64,000 nucleotides of DNA from Demequina sp. B12 (GCF_028823635.1 NZ_JAPEHU010000001.1:186001-250000), one strand, 5' to 3'. Shown: positions 1-9,023, counted from the first letter of the stretch. Notes: a model not told the origin generated them from the letters alone. Made by a program: numbers and translations.

Positions 1-127
1 CAACCGTGGAGAGATCGACATCAGCAGTGCTTGAGCCAGCTAGATTCCATATGAGTTGAACGACAACCGCGAACACCGCAAACAGCACTCCCATGGCGAG
101 CGCGTTTATCACGACCTTGATCAACAT
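1..127 (-). CDS. Small membrane protein, cut by window edge
   Basis: Reads from ATG at 127 to the left edge (42 codons visible). The product begins MLIKVVINALAMGV and has one clear hydrophobic segment (residues 4-30), then a polar stretch. Its ATG overlaps the TGA (121-123) of the upstream pseudogene, the same arrangement as the intact pair at 573-1726, so it is probably a paralogue of the 573-770 membrane protein. Function unknown. The upstream gene of the pair is broken, so expression of this copy is uncertain. Confidence 0.5.
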   Translation of the reverse strand, partial: MLIKVVINALAMGVLFAVFAVVVQLIWNLAGSSTADVDLSTV

Positions 128-500
128 GGGTAACCCTTCCACTTTGAGGCAGTGCCCACGTAGATGTACACGAGTTCGAAGCATTGATTCTTCGCGGCGG
201 CATCTTTGGCGGTCCGGACAATCGAGCTCGACACGTCGTAGACGTAGTATGCGCAACCAGCGGCGGCTGCAGCACCAGCTGTCCCTGCTGTCGCGAGAGG
301 CGCGCACAGAATCGCCGCATACTTCAGTTTGTCGTTGATAGCGCCGGCTTTACCGTTGACAAGGCGCTTGGTCTCAGACTTGTTATATCGAACATAGATG
401 CCCCTCCCAATGGTTACTTTCGGGTCTGTCGCGATGGGGGGCAAGCAGCGCCAGCGGCATCCTATACGTGCTAGGCGAGTGTCGGCCGTTCCGCTTGATA
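121..500 (-). pseudogene. Decayed C-terminal copy of the secreted protein at 767-1726
   Basis: The open part (444 to 121) encodes a tail with the motif PPIATDPKV...YNKSETK, matching PITADPTV...FNKAETK in the C-terminal third of the 767-1726 protein. Nucleotide similarity continues upstream to about position 500, but there the homologous frame carries two TAG codons (near 462 and 471). It is also shifted relative to the tail by a length change at a G6 tract (436-441). The N-terminal two thirds, signal peptide included, are missing. I read this as the remnant of a tandem duplication. Confidence 0.65.
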
Positions 501-520
501 GCCTGCACTGGTTCCACAGA

Positions 521-563
521 AAAGTCGGCTCCGCAATCGTGTCGAAATTGCGGAGCCGACTTT
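521..563. terminator. Bidirectional intrinsic terminator
   Basis: A perfect 17-bp inverted repeat (521-537 with 547-563; arm AAAGTCGGCTCCGCAAT) with a 9-nt loop. An A-run on the left and a T-run on the right let it work in both directions. It lies 10 bp after the stop of the 573-770 gene and would end the transcript of the 1726-573 pair. Confidence 0.8.
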
Positions 564-572
564 CCTCCCAAG

Positions 573-770
573 CTAAGCGTCAACGCGACGTGGACTGCGC
601 ACTCGTATCAAGGTCAAGAACAGACCCGTCAATGCAAGCAGTGCGCCCACCATACTCACCACGGTCGACCCCTCCCAGCCCTGCCAGCGTAGCGCGAACT
701 CACCCAGCGCCAGGCCGACTCCCAGTCCTAAGAGAAATACGCCCAGAGTCTTTAGCTTAGCCTTCATCAC
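573..770 (-). CDS. Small two-helix membrane protein
   Basis: 64-65 aa, starting at GTG (770) or the ATG right after it (767). The GTG overlaps the TGA of the upstream secreted-protein gene (GTGA), so translation is probably coupled. Two hydrophobic segments (about residues 9-26 and 37-56) are separated by a short loop containing WQGW. The C-terminus is basic (RVRSPRRVDA). No family recognised. The constant pairing with the secreted protein, also seen in the remnant at 1-500, suggests the two act together at the membrane. Confidence 0.7.
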   Translation of the reverse strand: MMKAKLKTLGVFLLGLGVGLALGEFALRWQGWEGSTVVSMVGALLALTGLFLTLIRVRSPRRVDA

Positions 771-1726
771 TTACACCTGGAATCCCTATACGTGCCAGGC
801 AGAGAAGCAAGTCCTCCTGCGTGTGAGAACTTTAGAACCAGGCACTTCATTGGCGATGAGTTTACTCCCGTATTAGCCACATAGACGATTGCCCCAGCTT
901 GTGCGGCACACGCGGCGCCCGCAGCCCAGTGGGCCCTTGCGCAAACTGCCGAAATCGCGGCAACAGTCCAGCCACCACTTGCAATTGACTTTGTTTCTGC
1001 TTTGTTGAAGTGGAGATAGCGCCACCAGCCAAGTGAGACGGTCGGGTCTGCGGTGATGGGGTAGGCGCTGCTAGCGCTGTGTTCCACGTGCTGAACGAGC
1101 GTGGACCCTTCCACCGTGTAGTGGGTAGCAACGTCATCTCCATTGGCATCCACTGCCCACGGCGAGTCGATTGTGCCCACGACCACTGAGATACCTTCAT
1201 TGACCTGTTCGACGAGTTCAACCGAACCGTCTTCCATCAGCACCGGCTCCACACCTGCACCGAACTCATACGAGTACGTCGAGGCGGCTTCAGGGCCTTC
1301 AAGGACGGTCTGCAACCGGACGCCGTCGTCGAGGACCTGCACCGCAGCATGAGCATCACCATGATCCGCGGCGTACACCACTGTCCCATCGGCAGCCACG
1401 TCACCATCGGCCACCATCACTTCAGTCGGAAGCGAGATCTCCACAGGCGAGTCCACGTCATTATCGATCACCACCGGAGTGTCGGCATCCAAGGAAACCT
1501 CAACCTCAAGGTGAGCCTCGCCGCCAGACTCAAACAACACAACCCCGGCAGCAACGCTGTCCGGCTGTTCCACCACTGCCACCTGATCGGCAGGCACAGC
1601 CTGCTCAATCACAGCAGCCACATCGTCAGCATCAATCTCTGCTGGCGCCGCGCTACTTGCCGTAGCGCTCACCACAAGAAGCGGAACTACAAGGAGCGAA
1701 GCCCCCCCAAACACACGTGTTTTCAC
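767..1726 (-). CDS. Secreted protein of unknown function
   Basis: The reading frame runs up to 1813, but the GTG at 1726 is preferred. It follows an AGGGGG ribosome site by about 10 nt and opens a good signal peptide (KTRVFGGASLLVVPLLVVSA, cleavage near SAAPA). The mature part is acidic and rich in Val, Ala and Asp (residues ~30-230), then comes an AYPITADPTVSLGWWRY motif and a Cys-containing tail. I cannot assign a function; similar actinobacterial exported proteins with a YPI(T/A)ADP motif are uncharacterised to my knowledge. It is coupled to the small membrane protein and ends at the terminator at 521-563. Confidence 0.75.
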   Translation of the reverse strand: MKTRVFGGASLLVVPLLVVSATASSAAPAEIDADDVAAVIEQAVPADQVAVVEQPDSVAAGVVLFESGGEAHLEVEVSLDADTPVVIDNDVDSPVEISLPTEVMVADGDVAADGTVVYAADHGDAHAAVQVLDDGVRLQTVLEGPEAASTYSYEFGAGVEPVLMEDGSVELVEQVNEGISVVVGTIDSPWAVDANGDDVATHYTVEGSTLVQHVEHSASSAYPITADPTVSLGWWRYLHFNKAETKSIASGGWTVAAISAVCARAHWAAGAACAAQAGAIVYVANTGVNSSPMKCLVLKFSHAGGLASLPGTYRDSRCK

Positions 1727-1852
1727 TTCAGTACATCCCCCTAGATCAGAACAACCACACCCTGTTGTGTGGCCGTGAAACAGACAGTAAGCCAATTCGG
1801 ACAAACTGTCCATAGGTAGAACTGCACGATGCGCAAGGACCAGTCAGGCCCG

Positions 1853-2512
1853 CTACACGGCGGCAGTCAGGATCGCGCGGGCCGCCGGGAGGCCCAGGCT
1901 GACCGTGGCGCCGTCCAGAGTGAGTTCGACCGTGCCAGCCGCAGGATGCTGCGCCGCGACAGTGAGCTCCGTGCCAATGTCGAGGCCCACACCGCGCAAG
2001 TGCTGCAACAGTTCTGGGTCGTCATCCCACACACGTGCAATACGCACCTGCGTCCCTGAGGGCACGTCAGGGATCGCGGTCAGTTCCTCTTCAGGCAGGA
2101 CTCCCGCGGCCGTGGGAATGGGGTCGCCGTGCGGGTCATGTGTGGGCTGACCCAGTTTCTCCGCCAATCGCTCCACAAACGTGTCCGACACCGCATGCTC
2201 CAAGACCTCGGCCTCGTCATGCACCTCATGCCAGCCGTAACCCAAGTAGTCGACCAGGAACGTCTCGATGAGCCTGTGCTTGCGGACAGTCGCGAGCGCA
2301 ATCTGTTCACCCTCCGGCGTGAGGGAAATGCTGCCGTACCGCTGATGCGTGATGAGGCCACGGCTCGCGAGCTTCTTCACCACCTCCGAAACGGACGACG
2401 GCGACAACGCCAACCGCTGCGACAACGCGGTGACCGTCACCGGCCCCTCAGACCATTCGGCGGCGTTAAAGATCGCCTTGAGGTAGTCCTCCGTCACCGT
2501 GGGTCCGGCCAT
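1853..2512 (-). CDS. mntR: Manganese-sensing DtxR/MntR-family repressor
   Basis: 219 aa. N-terminal winged helix (residues ~5-65), metal-binding dimerisation domain (~66-125), C-terminal FeoA/SH3-like domain (~145-219). The metal ligands fall at DtxR numbering: H79, E83, H98, E102, E105, H106. Position 102 is Glu rather than the Cys of iron-sensing DtxR/IdeR, and Asp9 (TEDYLKAI) replaces Met10; both are the MntR state, so Mn(II) is the likely effector. An AGGAGG ribosome site precedes the ATG. The importer genes lie immediately upstream on the same strand, its likely targets. Iron sensing is the less likely alternative. Confidence 0.88.
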   Translation of the reverse strand: MAGPTVTEDYLKAIFNAAEWSEGPVTVTALSQRLALSPSSVSEVVKKLASRGLITHQRYGSISLTPEGEQIALATVRKHRLIETFLVDYLGYGWHEVHDEAEVLEHAVSDTFVERLAEKLGQPTHDPHGDPIPTAAGVLPEEELTAIPDVPSGTQVRIARVWDDDPELLQHLRGVGLDIGTELTVAAQHPAAGTVELTLDGATVSLGLPAARAILTAAV

Positions 2513-2576
2513 GGCCTGCCTCCTGCGCCCTGGGTTGTGCTGCGGTCAGGTCCCATTGTTCCGTAAAGCCAGCCCC

Positions 2577-2637
2577 CGCATCGGCCCCTCCACCCACGCA
2601 TCGGCCCTCCCACCCCGCGGATCAGCCCCTCCCACCC
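2577..2637. repeat. Three imperfect 20-bp direct repeats
   Basis: Three units of roughly CGCATCGGCCCCTCCCACCC lie head to tail directly beside the hairpin repeat at 2638-2699. The first two each contain the GCATCGGCC nonamer (2578, 2598). No function can be assigned. Confidence 0.6.
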
Positions 2638-2699
2638 CGCCAAATGGCTCCATTTGGCTGTTATGGCTCGCTAAAACAACCAAATGGAGCCATTTGACG
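2638..2699. repeat. REP-like hairpin element, copy 1
   Basis: Arms 2641-2662 and 2675-2696 form a 22-bp inverted repeat with one mismatch around a 12-nt loop. The arm core is AAATGGCTCCATTTGG. It lies between the importer permease stop and mntR, both on the minus strand, and could act as a terminator or mRNA-stabilising element. Same family as 9640-9701 and 63611-63666, and a relative of 36201-36258 and 37425-37482. Confidence 0.85.
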
Positions 2700-2717
2700 C
2701 AGAAGAGGGGGGTGAAG

Positions 2718-3575
2718 CTAGGCGCGGGCCGCCGACCGCTCCCGCATCTTCGCCACCAGACCCTGACGCGGCGCGAACAAGTACACCAACGTGAACACCA
2801 CGCCCTGGACCACCACCACCAGGCCACCAGACGAAGCATCGAACCAGTAGCTCAGGTAGATCCCCACCACAGAACTCACCGCAGACATCAACGGCGCAAT
2901 CCACAACATCCGGGTAAACGAGTCCGTCAACAAGTACGCCGTCGCGCCAGGAATGATCAACAGCGCCACCACCAAGATCACGCCCACCACCTGCAACGCC
3001 ACCACACACACCACGGCCAGCAAACCCAACAGCAGCCAACCCAAACGCTTAGGGTTCAGCCCCATCGCATGCGCATGAGTGGAGTCGAACGCAAACAACG
3101 TGAGGTCACGGCTCTTCAACAACAGCACCGCGAGCGCCACCGCCGCCAGAAGCCCCACCTGCCACACGTCCTGAGACGACACACCCAAGATGTTCCCAAA
3201 CAGAATGTGCGACAGGTCGGTCTGCGACGGCACCACCGAAATCAACACCAAACCCAGCGCAAACAACGTGGTGAACACGATGCCAATCGCCGCGTCCTCC
3301 TTGACGCGCGATGTCCCCCGCAGCACCCCAATGAGCACCACCGCCAACACCCCAAACGCGAGCGCCCCCAAGGCAAACGGAACGCCCACCACATACGCCA
3401 GCACCACACCGGGCAGCACCGCATGCGACACGGCATCCCCCATGAGCGACCATCCCACCAGCACCAACCAGCACGACAGCAACGCACACACCACTGCAGC
3501 AATCACGGTGACGGCAAGAGCACGCACCATGAAGTCGTACTGCAGGGGCTCCAAGACGATGTCGATCACACTCAC
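2718..3575 (-). CDS. mntC: Manganese (metal) ABC transporter permease
   Basis: 285 aa with about eight hydrophobic helices, typical of the ABC-3 permease family (MntC/ZnuB/PsaC). It forms the membrane channel of the importer whose ATPase and binding protein are encoded directly upstream. The start overlaps the ATPase stop by 4 bp (ATGA), so the proteins are translationally coupled. The C-terminus ends in a short basic tail (KMRERSAARA). Mn is favoured over Zn by the neighbouring MntR-type regulator and by the lack of a His-rich loop in the binding protein. Confidence 0.9.
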   Translation of the reverse strand: MSVIDIVLEPLQYDFMVRALAVTVIAAVVCALLSCWLVLVGWSLMGDAVSHAVLPGVVLAYVVGVPFALGALAFGVLAVVLIGVLRGTSRVKEDAAIGIVFTTLFALGLVLISVVPSQTDLSHILFGNILGVSSQDVWQVGLLAAVALAVLLLKSRDLTLFAFDSTHAHAMGLNPKRLGWLLLGLLAVVCVVALQVVGVILVVALLIIPGATAYLLTDSFTRMLWIAPLMSAVSSVVGIYLSYWFDASSGGLVVVVQGVVFTLVYLFAPRQGLVAKMRERSAARA

Positions 3576-4312
3576 GCGGCACCCCCCAGGTCGATGCCGA
3601 ATGCTCGGGTGAGGTTCTCTGGCCGCAATGCGCCCTCGACCGAGCCTTGATACAGCACGCGGCGCAGCAGCAACACGGCCTCGTCGGCGAGCTGCGGCAG
3701 CGCATGCAGATCGTGGGTCGACACCAACACCGTGGCGCCGTCGGCAGCAAGCTCCCGCAACAAGCCCACGATGGTCGCCTCAGAACGCTTGTCCACGCCA
3801 GCAAAGGGTTCGTCCAACAGCATCAGCCGCGCCCCCTGTGCCAACCCGCGCGCCACAAACGCACGCTTGCGCTGCCCGCCAGACAACCGGCCAATCTGTC
3901 GGCGAGCCAGGTCCGTCAACTCGACCCGCTCCAGGGCTTCCTGCACCGCGACACGGTCAGCGTGCCGAGGACGACGCACCCACCCCATGTGCCCGTAGCG
4001 CCCCATCATCACCACATCCCACACGGTGAGCGGGAAGTCCCAGTCCACGTCCTCGCTCTGGGGCACATACGCAAGGCTCTGTGAACGCCTGGCCTTGCGG
4101 GCATCGGCCCCCCACACCTGCACTGATCCGTGCTGGGGTTCCACCACGCCCATGATCGACTTGAACAGGGTCGACTTCCCCGAACCGTTCATGCCAATCA
4201 AGCCTGTGACCTTGCCTGGCTCGAGGGTGAGGGTGCAGCCCTCCAATGCAGTCACGGCGCCATAGGCGACCGTGAGGTCCCGCACTTCCAATGCCGCGGA
4301 CCGGCCCGTCAC
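3572..4312 (-). CDS. mntB: Manganese (metal) ABC transporter ATPase
   Basis: 246 aa, a complete ABC ATPase: Walker A GMNGSGKST (residues ~39-47), signature LSGGQRKRAFVARGL (~143-157), Walker B LMLLDEPFAGVD, then the H-loop STHD. It energises metal uptake on the cytoplasmic face. It overlaps its neighbours by 4 bp on both sides, the central gene of a compact SBP-ATPase-permease operon. Confidence 0.93.
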   Translation of the reverse strand: MTGRSAALEVRDLTVAYGAVTALEGCTLTLEPGKVTGLIGMNGSGKSTLFKSIMGVVEPQHGSVQVWGADARKARRSQSLAYVPQSEDVDWDFPLTVWDVVMMGRYGHMGWVRRPRHADRVAVQEALERVELTDLARRQIGRLSGGQRKRAFVARGLAQGARLMLLDEPFAGVDKRSEATIVGLLRELAADGATVLVSTHDLHALPQLADEAVLLLRRVLYQGSVEGALRPENLTRAFGIDLGGAA

Positions 4313-5337
4313 GACGTTTCACCCGCATCCGACGCGGCCACGCCACCCGCCAGACCTTCGACGATCAGCTCGACATCGTGGCGCAGCAGGTCAAGATACG
4401 TGGGGACGGGGCCGGTGTCGTCGGACAGCGAGTCCACGTACAGCGTCCCGCCAAACTCCGCATCCGTGGCATCGACAACCTGGCGCATCGCCTTGTCAGA
4501 CACGGTCGACTCACAAAACACTGCGGGCACGTCATTGTCGTTGACATACTCGATGGCCGCCGCGATCTGCTGAGGCGTGGCCTGTTGCTCCGCGTTGACC
4601 GGCCACAAGTAGACCTCGTCCAGGCCGGCGTCACGCGTCAAATACGAGAACGCACCCTCACACGTCACCAGCGCCCGCTGGCTCTCCGGGATCCCCGCAA
4701 GCGCCGCATCCAGCCCGGCAGCGACATCGGCGATCTGGGTTTTGTAGTCCTCGCCGCGGCGTTCATAATCAGCGGCATTGTCAGGATCCAGGGTGCTGAA
4801 CGCGTCAACCATCTGATCGACATACAGCTGCGCATCCGTGGGGCTCATCCAGGCGTGTGGGTTCGGCTTCCCCGCATACGCGTCACCCGCGATATCGATG
4901 GGATCCACGTCAGCCGACACCACCACGTGAGGCGCATCCACGGACTCCACGAACTTGGCGAACCACGCCTCCAAACCCAGACCGTTGTCGAGAATCAGGT
5001 CCGCATCTTGAGCGCCACGAATGTCCCCCGGCGTGGGCTCGTAGCCGTGGATTTCCGAGCCGATCTTGGTGATGGACTCCACGCGAAGATCGTCGCCAGC
5101 AACGTTCCCCGCCATGTCCGCGAGCACCGTGAACGTGGTGAGTACCAGGGGGGCATCGGCGTTGTCGGCGGGAGCCACCGTGGTCGCTTGACCGGAAGCC
5201 GATGCGTCAGCCGAGTCTGCGGCCCCGGTGCCAGTCCCGGTCCCCGCGGCGCAGGCGGTCAGCAGCACGGCGCTGAGGGCCGATGCGACCGCCAGCACGC
5301 GCACTTTGTCACCACGGACCCGGGGAAAGTTCGGCAT
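4309..5337 (-). CDS. mntA: Manganese-binding lipoprotein (cluster A-I SBP)
   Basis: 342 aa. Signal peptide with lipobox LLTAC (Cys29), then a low-complexity Gly/Thr/Ala linker. The metal-binding fold carries the four expected ligands: H97 (EIHGYEP), H161 (NPHAWMS), E227 (TCEGAF) and D302 (YVDSLSD). The His-rich loop of zinc-specific ZnuA proteins is absent, which favours Mn. No ribosome site precedes the ATG. Instead TACAGT (5345-5350) lies 7 nt upstream, with a TCGACT -35 (5368-5373) at 17-bp spacing, suggesting a leaderless mRNA. A weak GTTGC...GCAAC dyad (5374-5395) beside it could be the MntR operator. Confidence 0.9.
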   Translation of the reverse strand: MPNFPRVRGDKVRVLAVASALSAVLLTACAAGTGTGTGAADSADASASGQATTVAPADNADAPLVLTTFTVLADMAGNVAGDDLRVESITKIGSEIHGYEPTPGDIRGAQDADLILDNGLGLEAWFAKFVESVDAPHVVVSADVDPIDIAGDAYAGKPNPHAWMSPTDAQLYVDQMVDAFSTLDPDNAADYERRGEDYKTQIADVAAGLDAALAGIPESQRALVTCEGAFSYLTRDAGLDEVYLWPVNAEQQATPQQIAAAIEYVNDNDVPAVFCESTVSDKAMRQVVDATDAEFGGTLYVDSLSDDTGPVPTYLDLLRHDVELIVEGLAGGVAASDAGETS

Positions 5338-5416
5338 ACCGAAAACTGTAATCCGGCACGCCAGAGAAGTCGAGTTGCCGGCGCGTCAATGCAACAACAG
5401 GGACTGCCTCAACACG

Positions 5417-6073
5417 TCAGGCGTGGCCCGCCGCAATATCCGCATGCTGCCCCACCCACGCATGCATCGCGATCGCCGCCGCCGCACCCGCATTAATGGA
5501 CCGGGTGGAGCCATACTGCGCAATCGCGAGAGTCGCATCGGCCGCCTCACGGACCGCATCCGTCAACCCCACCGACTCTTGGCCCAACACCAGCACACAG
5601 TTGCGAGGGAACTCGAACGTCTCAATAGGCACCGAACCAGGCAAGTTATCGATCCCGATGACCGTCAAACCCTCACCGTGAGCCCACGCCACAAACTCCT
5701 CCACCGTGGGGTGATGGCGCACATGCTGATAGCGGTCCGTCACCATGGCGCCCCGACGGTTCCACCGCCGCCGGCCCACAATGTGAACCTCACGCGCCAA
5801 GAACGCATTCGCAGTCCGCACCACCGAACCGATGTTGAAGTCGTGCTGCCAGTTCTCAATCGCCACATGGAACCCGTGACGCCGCGTATCAAGATCCGCA
5901 ACGATCGCTTCATGCCGCCAGTACCGGTACCGGTCCACCACATTGCGGCGGTCCCCGTGCTCCAACAGCTCCGGGTCATAGTGATCATCCGCGGGCCACT
6001 CAGCGCGTCCGCCCGGCCACGGGCCTACCCCGTACTCGAGTTCGTCGCCCGCCACGTCACGCGCGTCGCTCAC
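5417..6073 (-). CDS. TrmH/SpoU-family RNA 2'-O-methyltransferase
   Basis: 218 aa with the three SPOUT motifs: [12 protein letters not shown] (motif 1, ~81-92), [12 protein letters not shown] (motif 2, ~164-175), and [15 protein letters not shown] (motif 3, ~191-205), which form the knotted SAM-binding site. It probably methylates a ribose in tRNA or rRNA; the target cannot be told from sequence. The N-terminal ~70 residues lack the usual L30e-like substrate domain. The start overlaps the purT stop by 4 bp (ATGA), so the two are co-expressed. Confidence 0.87.
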   Translation of the reverse strand: MSDARDVAGDELEYGVGPWPGGRAEWPADDHYDPELLEHGDRRNVVDRYRYWRHEAIVADLDTRRHGFHVAIENWQHDFNIGSVVRTANAFLAREVHIVGRRRWNRRGAMVTDRYQHVRHHPTVEEFVAWAHGEGLTVIGIDNLPGSVPIETFEFPRNCVLVLGQESVGLTDAVREAADATLAIAQYGSTRSINAGAAAAIAMHAWVGQHADIAAGHA

Positions 6074-7254
6074 GCCAACTCCACCGTCAACGCATTCGCT
6101 GCCGCACGCGCCCGGTCCAACGCCACCTCGACATCGTCCCCACGGGCCACCGTCACAGCGATACGCCTGCGGCCCTCCACCCGCGGCTTTCCGAACAGCC
6201 GCAGGTCCGTCTCCGGCACGGCAAGCGCCTGCTCCACACCACCAAAGATCGGCACCCCCGAGCCCTCACCCAACACGGCACACGACGCCGACGGCGCTGT
6301 CTCCACGGCATCGGCCACCGGCAGCCCCAGGATCGCGCGCGCATGCAACGCGAACTCACTGAGCCGCTGCGACGCCACCGTCACAAGCCCGGTGTCGTGC
6401 GGACGGGGCGACACCTCGTTGAACAGCACCTCGTCGCCCCGGACAAACAACTCGACGCCGAACACGCCATGACCGCCCAACGCACTCGTCACAGCATCGG
6501 CGATCTCGCGGGCACGGTCGCGCGCTGCCGCAGTCATGGGGTGAGGCTGCCAGGACTCCCGGTAGTCGCCGTCCTCCTGCACATGCCCAATGGGCTCCAA
6601 GAACGTCACCCCATCCACGTGGCGGACCGTCAACTGAGTGATCTCGTAGTCGAACTCAACGAACGCCTCAACGATCAGCCGGGCCTTCTGCGCCCGCCCC
6701 CCAGCAAGCGCATAATCCCAGGCAGACCCAGCATCGGCCGCTTCCCGCACTACCGACTGACCCTTACCCGAAGACGACATCACCGGTTTCACCACACACG
6801 GCGTCCCCAACTCGGCGACCGCTGCGACCAGCTCGTCACGCGTATCCACAAACCGGTACGGAGATGTGGGCAGGCCCAACTCCTCGGCCGCCAAGCGGCG
6901 AATCCCTTCACGGTCCATCGTCAGCCGCGTCGCACGCGCCGTCGGGATCACCGTGGCCACGCCCTCGCGCTCCACCTCCACCAACACATCGGTGGCGAGC
7001 GCCTCAATCTCCGGCACGATCAGATGCGGACGCACCTCATCGATAGCGGCACGCAACGCCTCCGCATCAAGCATGTCCAGCACAAGCGAACGGTGCGCCA
7101 CCTGCATGGCGGGCGCGCCAGCGTAGCGATCTGCCGCGATCACTTCCACGCCCAGGCGCATCAGTTCAATCGCGACTTCCTTGCCCAGTTCGCCGCTGCC
7201 CATCAGCAGCACTCGGGTGGCGTGAGGAGTTTCGGGGGTACCAATGACCGTCAT
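6070..7254 (-). CDS. purT: Formate-dependent GAR transformylase
   Basis: 394 aa, the usual length for PurT. It makes formyl-GAR from GAR, formate and ATP in purine synthesis without folate. N-terminal Rossmann-like part with [17 protein letters not shown] (~15-31), central ATP-grasp domain ([14 protein letters not shown], ~157-170; [25 protein letters not shown]), C-terminal domain ending in the VEVALDRA region. AACACT (7262-7267), a near-consensus -10, lies 7 nt before the ATG and no ribosome site is visible. The trmH-like gene follows with a 4-bp overlap. Confidence 0.95.
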   Translation of the reverse strand: MTVIGTPETPHATRVLLMGSGELGKEVAIELMRLGVEVIAADRYAGAPAMQVAHRSLVLDMLDAEALRAAIDEVRPHLIVPEIEALATDVLVEVEREGVATVIPTARATRLTMDREGIRRLAAEELGLPTSPYRFVDTRDELVAAVAELGTPCVVKPVMSSSGKGQSVVREAADAGSAWDYALAGGRAQKARLIVEAFVEFDYEITQLTVRHVDGVTFLEPIGHVQEDGDYRESWQPHPMTAAARDRAREIADAVTSALGGHGVFGVELFVRGDEVLFNEVSPRPHDTGLVTVASQRLSEFALHARAILGLPVADAVETAPSASCAVLGEGSGVPIFGGVEQALAVPETDLRLFGKPRVEGRRRIAVTVARGDDVEVALDRARAAANALTVELA

Positions 7255-7342
7255 GCGGTCCAGTGTTCCACCCGCGGCGTGTCCTCACGTAGGCCTTCAG
7301 GCGGGCCGATGCGTGGGAACGGTTCCGTACGGACTGCCGGGT

Positions 7343-7417
7343 TTAGCGGCGGCGCTGCATCCACCACCACAGGGCGGCAATGCCACCTAGGAACAGGACG
7401 GGGAACAACTGCTCCAT
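7343..7417 (-). CDS. 24-residue membrane micropeptide downstream of lemA
   Basis: ATG at 7417 and TAA at 7343-7345 encode a 24-aa peptide starting MEQLFPVLFLGGIAALWWWM and ending QRRR: one hydrophobic helix and a basic end, the expected layout of a small membrane protein with its C-terminus inside. It begins 8 nt after the lemA stop, so it is likely the last gene of that operon. The ribosome site is weak (TAGG). No homologue recognised. Confidence 0.45.
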   Translation of the reverse strand: MEQLFPVLFLGGIAALWWWMQRRR

Positions 7418-7425
7418 ACGAGTGC

Positions 7426-7989
7426 CTAGAACTGAACCTTGGGCGCTTGGCGTGCGGCCGTGTCCAGGACCTCAAAGTAGTCGGCCCGCTGGAAGGAGAA
7501 CATGCCTGCGACCACGCTCGAGGGGAACACCTCGATCTTGGTGTTCAGCGCCCGCACGTTCGCGTTGTAGAAGCGACGGCCGGCCGCGACGCGGTCTTCC
7601 GTGTACGTCAGTTCACGCTGGAGTTCCAGGAAGTTCTGGTTTGCTTTCAGGTCCGGGTACTGCTCGGACAGGGCAAACAGGCGTCCCAGGGCCTGGCTCA
7701 GAGCGTTCTCTTGGTTGGCTTGCTCTGCGGGCGTGGAACCGGGCGCCGCCGCTACCGTGCGAGCTTCTACGACCGCTTGCAGGGTGGAGCGCTCGTGAGC
7801 GGCATACCCCTTCACTGTCTCCACCAAGTTGGGGATCAGTTCGTGGCGGCGCTGCAACTCCACGTCGATCTGTCGCCACGACTCCGCGACCAGATTTCGC
7901 AGTTTTACCAGCGCGTTGTACAGGCCGATCCCCCACAGGACCAGCACCACCACGATCAGTGCAAGTGCAATAAAGAACGGTTCCATCAT
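7426..7989 (-). CDS. lemA: LemA family protein
   Basis: 187 aa. One N-terminal membrane helix (~4-24) followed by the long helical LemA domain with the family signature YNALVKLRNLVAESWRQIDV (~29-48) and RRHELIPNLVETVKGY. The protein sits in the membrane with the helical bundle exposed; its biochemical role is not established. A GAGGGGG ribosome site lies just before the ATG. It is 35 bp downstream of the membrane protein at 8025-8927, matching the frequent pairing of LemA with a larger membrane partner. Confidence 0.93.
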   Translation of the reverse strand: MMEPFFIALALIVVVLVLWGIGLYNALVKLRNLVAESWRQIDVELQRRHELIPNLVETVKGYAAHERSTLQAVVEARTVAAAPGSTPAEQANQENALSQALGRLFALSEQYPDLKANQNFLELQRELTYTEDRVAAGRRFYNANVRALNTKIEVFPSSVVAGMFSFQRADYFEVLDTAARQAPKVQF

Positions 7990-8024
7990 TTCCCCCTCGG
8001 AGGCGTCATGAGCCGAATGTGAGT

Positions 8025-8927
8025 CTAGTGCTGCGGTTCGTGGGGCGCAGCCCCCGGTGGGGTATCCATCCCGATCCCCGTGTAGCGGCGAGAGTTCAAC
8101 ACGCCAGACTGCGTAGCCCAGTCGGGACCGCGCATCGGCCTGTCATCCCCCGTGCCAACGCCATAACCCAACTCCCGGAACTCACGCAACACATGGTCAG
8201 GAATCCTGCGGGCAATCGCCGTCACGATTCCCAACCGTGCCGCCAGATCCTCCGGTCCTTGACGTCCGCGCTGCCACACGTACACCGCGGCGCCTTCAAT
8301 GCGGATCGCATACCCCTGCACGTCATCCCACGTGAGGCGCTCCACCATGCGCGGATCCAGGACGGCGTGCGCGTAGCGGGCGTCCGTCGCGATGACCCGC
8401 CACTGCCGGTTGAAGTCGTGAGACTCGACGTCAACGTCCCTGCCTCCGAGCGCCGTGATGACGGTCTGGGCTACGCCTTGAGGAACGATGTCGATGCGGG
8501 GGAGAGCCACATCCAGTTCCGCGAGTGTGACTTGATGCGCGATGGTCATAGGCCGGGAATCGCGTTCCGCACGCGTCTCGTAGACGTGAGCGAACGTGGC
8601 GCATTGCACGCCGTTGAACGCGCCGGCGGCAACGGCTTCTTGGCGTAGCGCCCGGCCCGTATCAAACGGGAACTCACGGAAGCGCCGCGAGTAGCGGTGG
8701 GTGACGGCGGCGTACTCCCAGCCGTGCTCGCGCGCAAACGTCGCATAGGCGTCACGGTGGCGGCCCGCCATCCAGAAGTCCCAGCTCATCCACACACCCG
8801 CCGCGAGCATGAGGACTCCGGCAAGCAGCATTGCGAACGGTGTGGACACCCCAACGAACAACACGCCCGACACTAGGAAAAGCGCTGCAGGCCCCAGCCA
8901 ATGGGACAGCGGAACGTTCCTCAGCAT
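8025..8927 (-). CDS. Membrane protein paired with LemA
   Basis: 300 aa. Two hydrophobic helices near the N-terminus (~9-30 and ~31-52), then a soluble domain with alternating beta/alpha character. The layout resembles the DUF3137-like partners often encoded beside lemA, but I see no decisive motif. TACTGT (8934-8939) ends 6 nt before the ATG with no ribosome site, so a leaderless start is likely. First gene of the transcript that continues into lemA and the micropeptide. Confidence 0.75.
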   Translation of the reverse strand: MLRNVPLSHWLGPAALFLVSGVLFVGVSTPFAMLLAGVLMLAAGVWMSWDFWMAGRHRDAYATFAREHGWEYAAVTHRYSRRFREFPFDTGRALRQEAVAAGAFNGVQCATFAHVYETRAERDSRPMTIAHQVTLAELDVALPRIDIVPQGVAQTVITALGGRDVDVESHDFNRQWRVIATDARYAHAVLDPRMVERLTWDDVQGYAIRIEGAAVYVWQRGRQGPEDLAARLGIVTAIARRIPDHVLREFRELGYGVGTGDDRPMRGPDWATQSGVLNSRRYTGIGMDTPPGAAPHEPQH

Positions 8928-9023
8928 GGCGTCACAGTAGCGCTGTCGCTGGGGACGGCGGAAGGGCGTTTGCGGGCCACAAGGAGGGCCGATGCTCGGG
9001 TCACGCGGGTGCGCACCAGCGGG

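Noticed and set aside
2637-2717. MntR operator in the gap between permease and mntR
   Set aside because: The strong dyad there is a copy of the dispersed hairpin family found near unrelated genes, so it is not specific to metal control.
4291-5496. 401-codon plus-strand frame
   Set aside because: Antisense to the metal-binding lipoprotein gene and the end of the TrmH-like gene, with an Arg/His-rich product and no motif.
6343-8022. 559-codon plus-strand frame
   Set aside because: It runs antisense across purT, the micropeptide and lemA, all of which have clear family motifs; its product is Arg/His-rich, typical of a shadow of GC-rich coding DNA.
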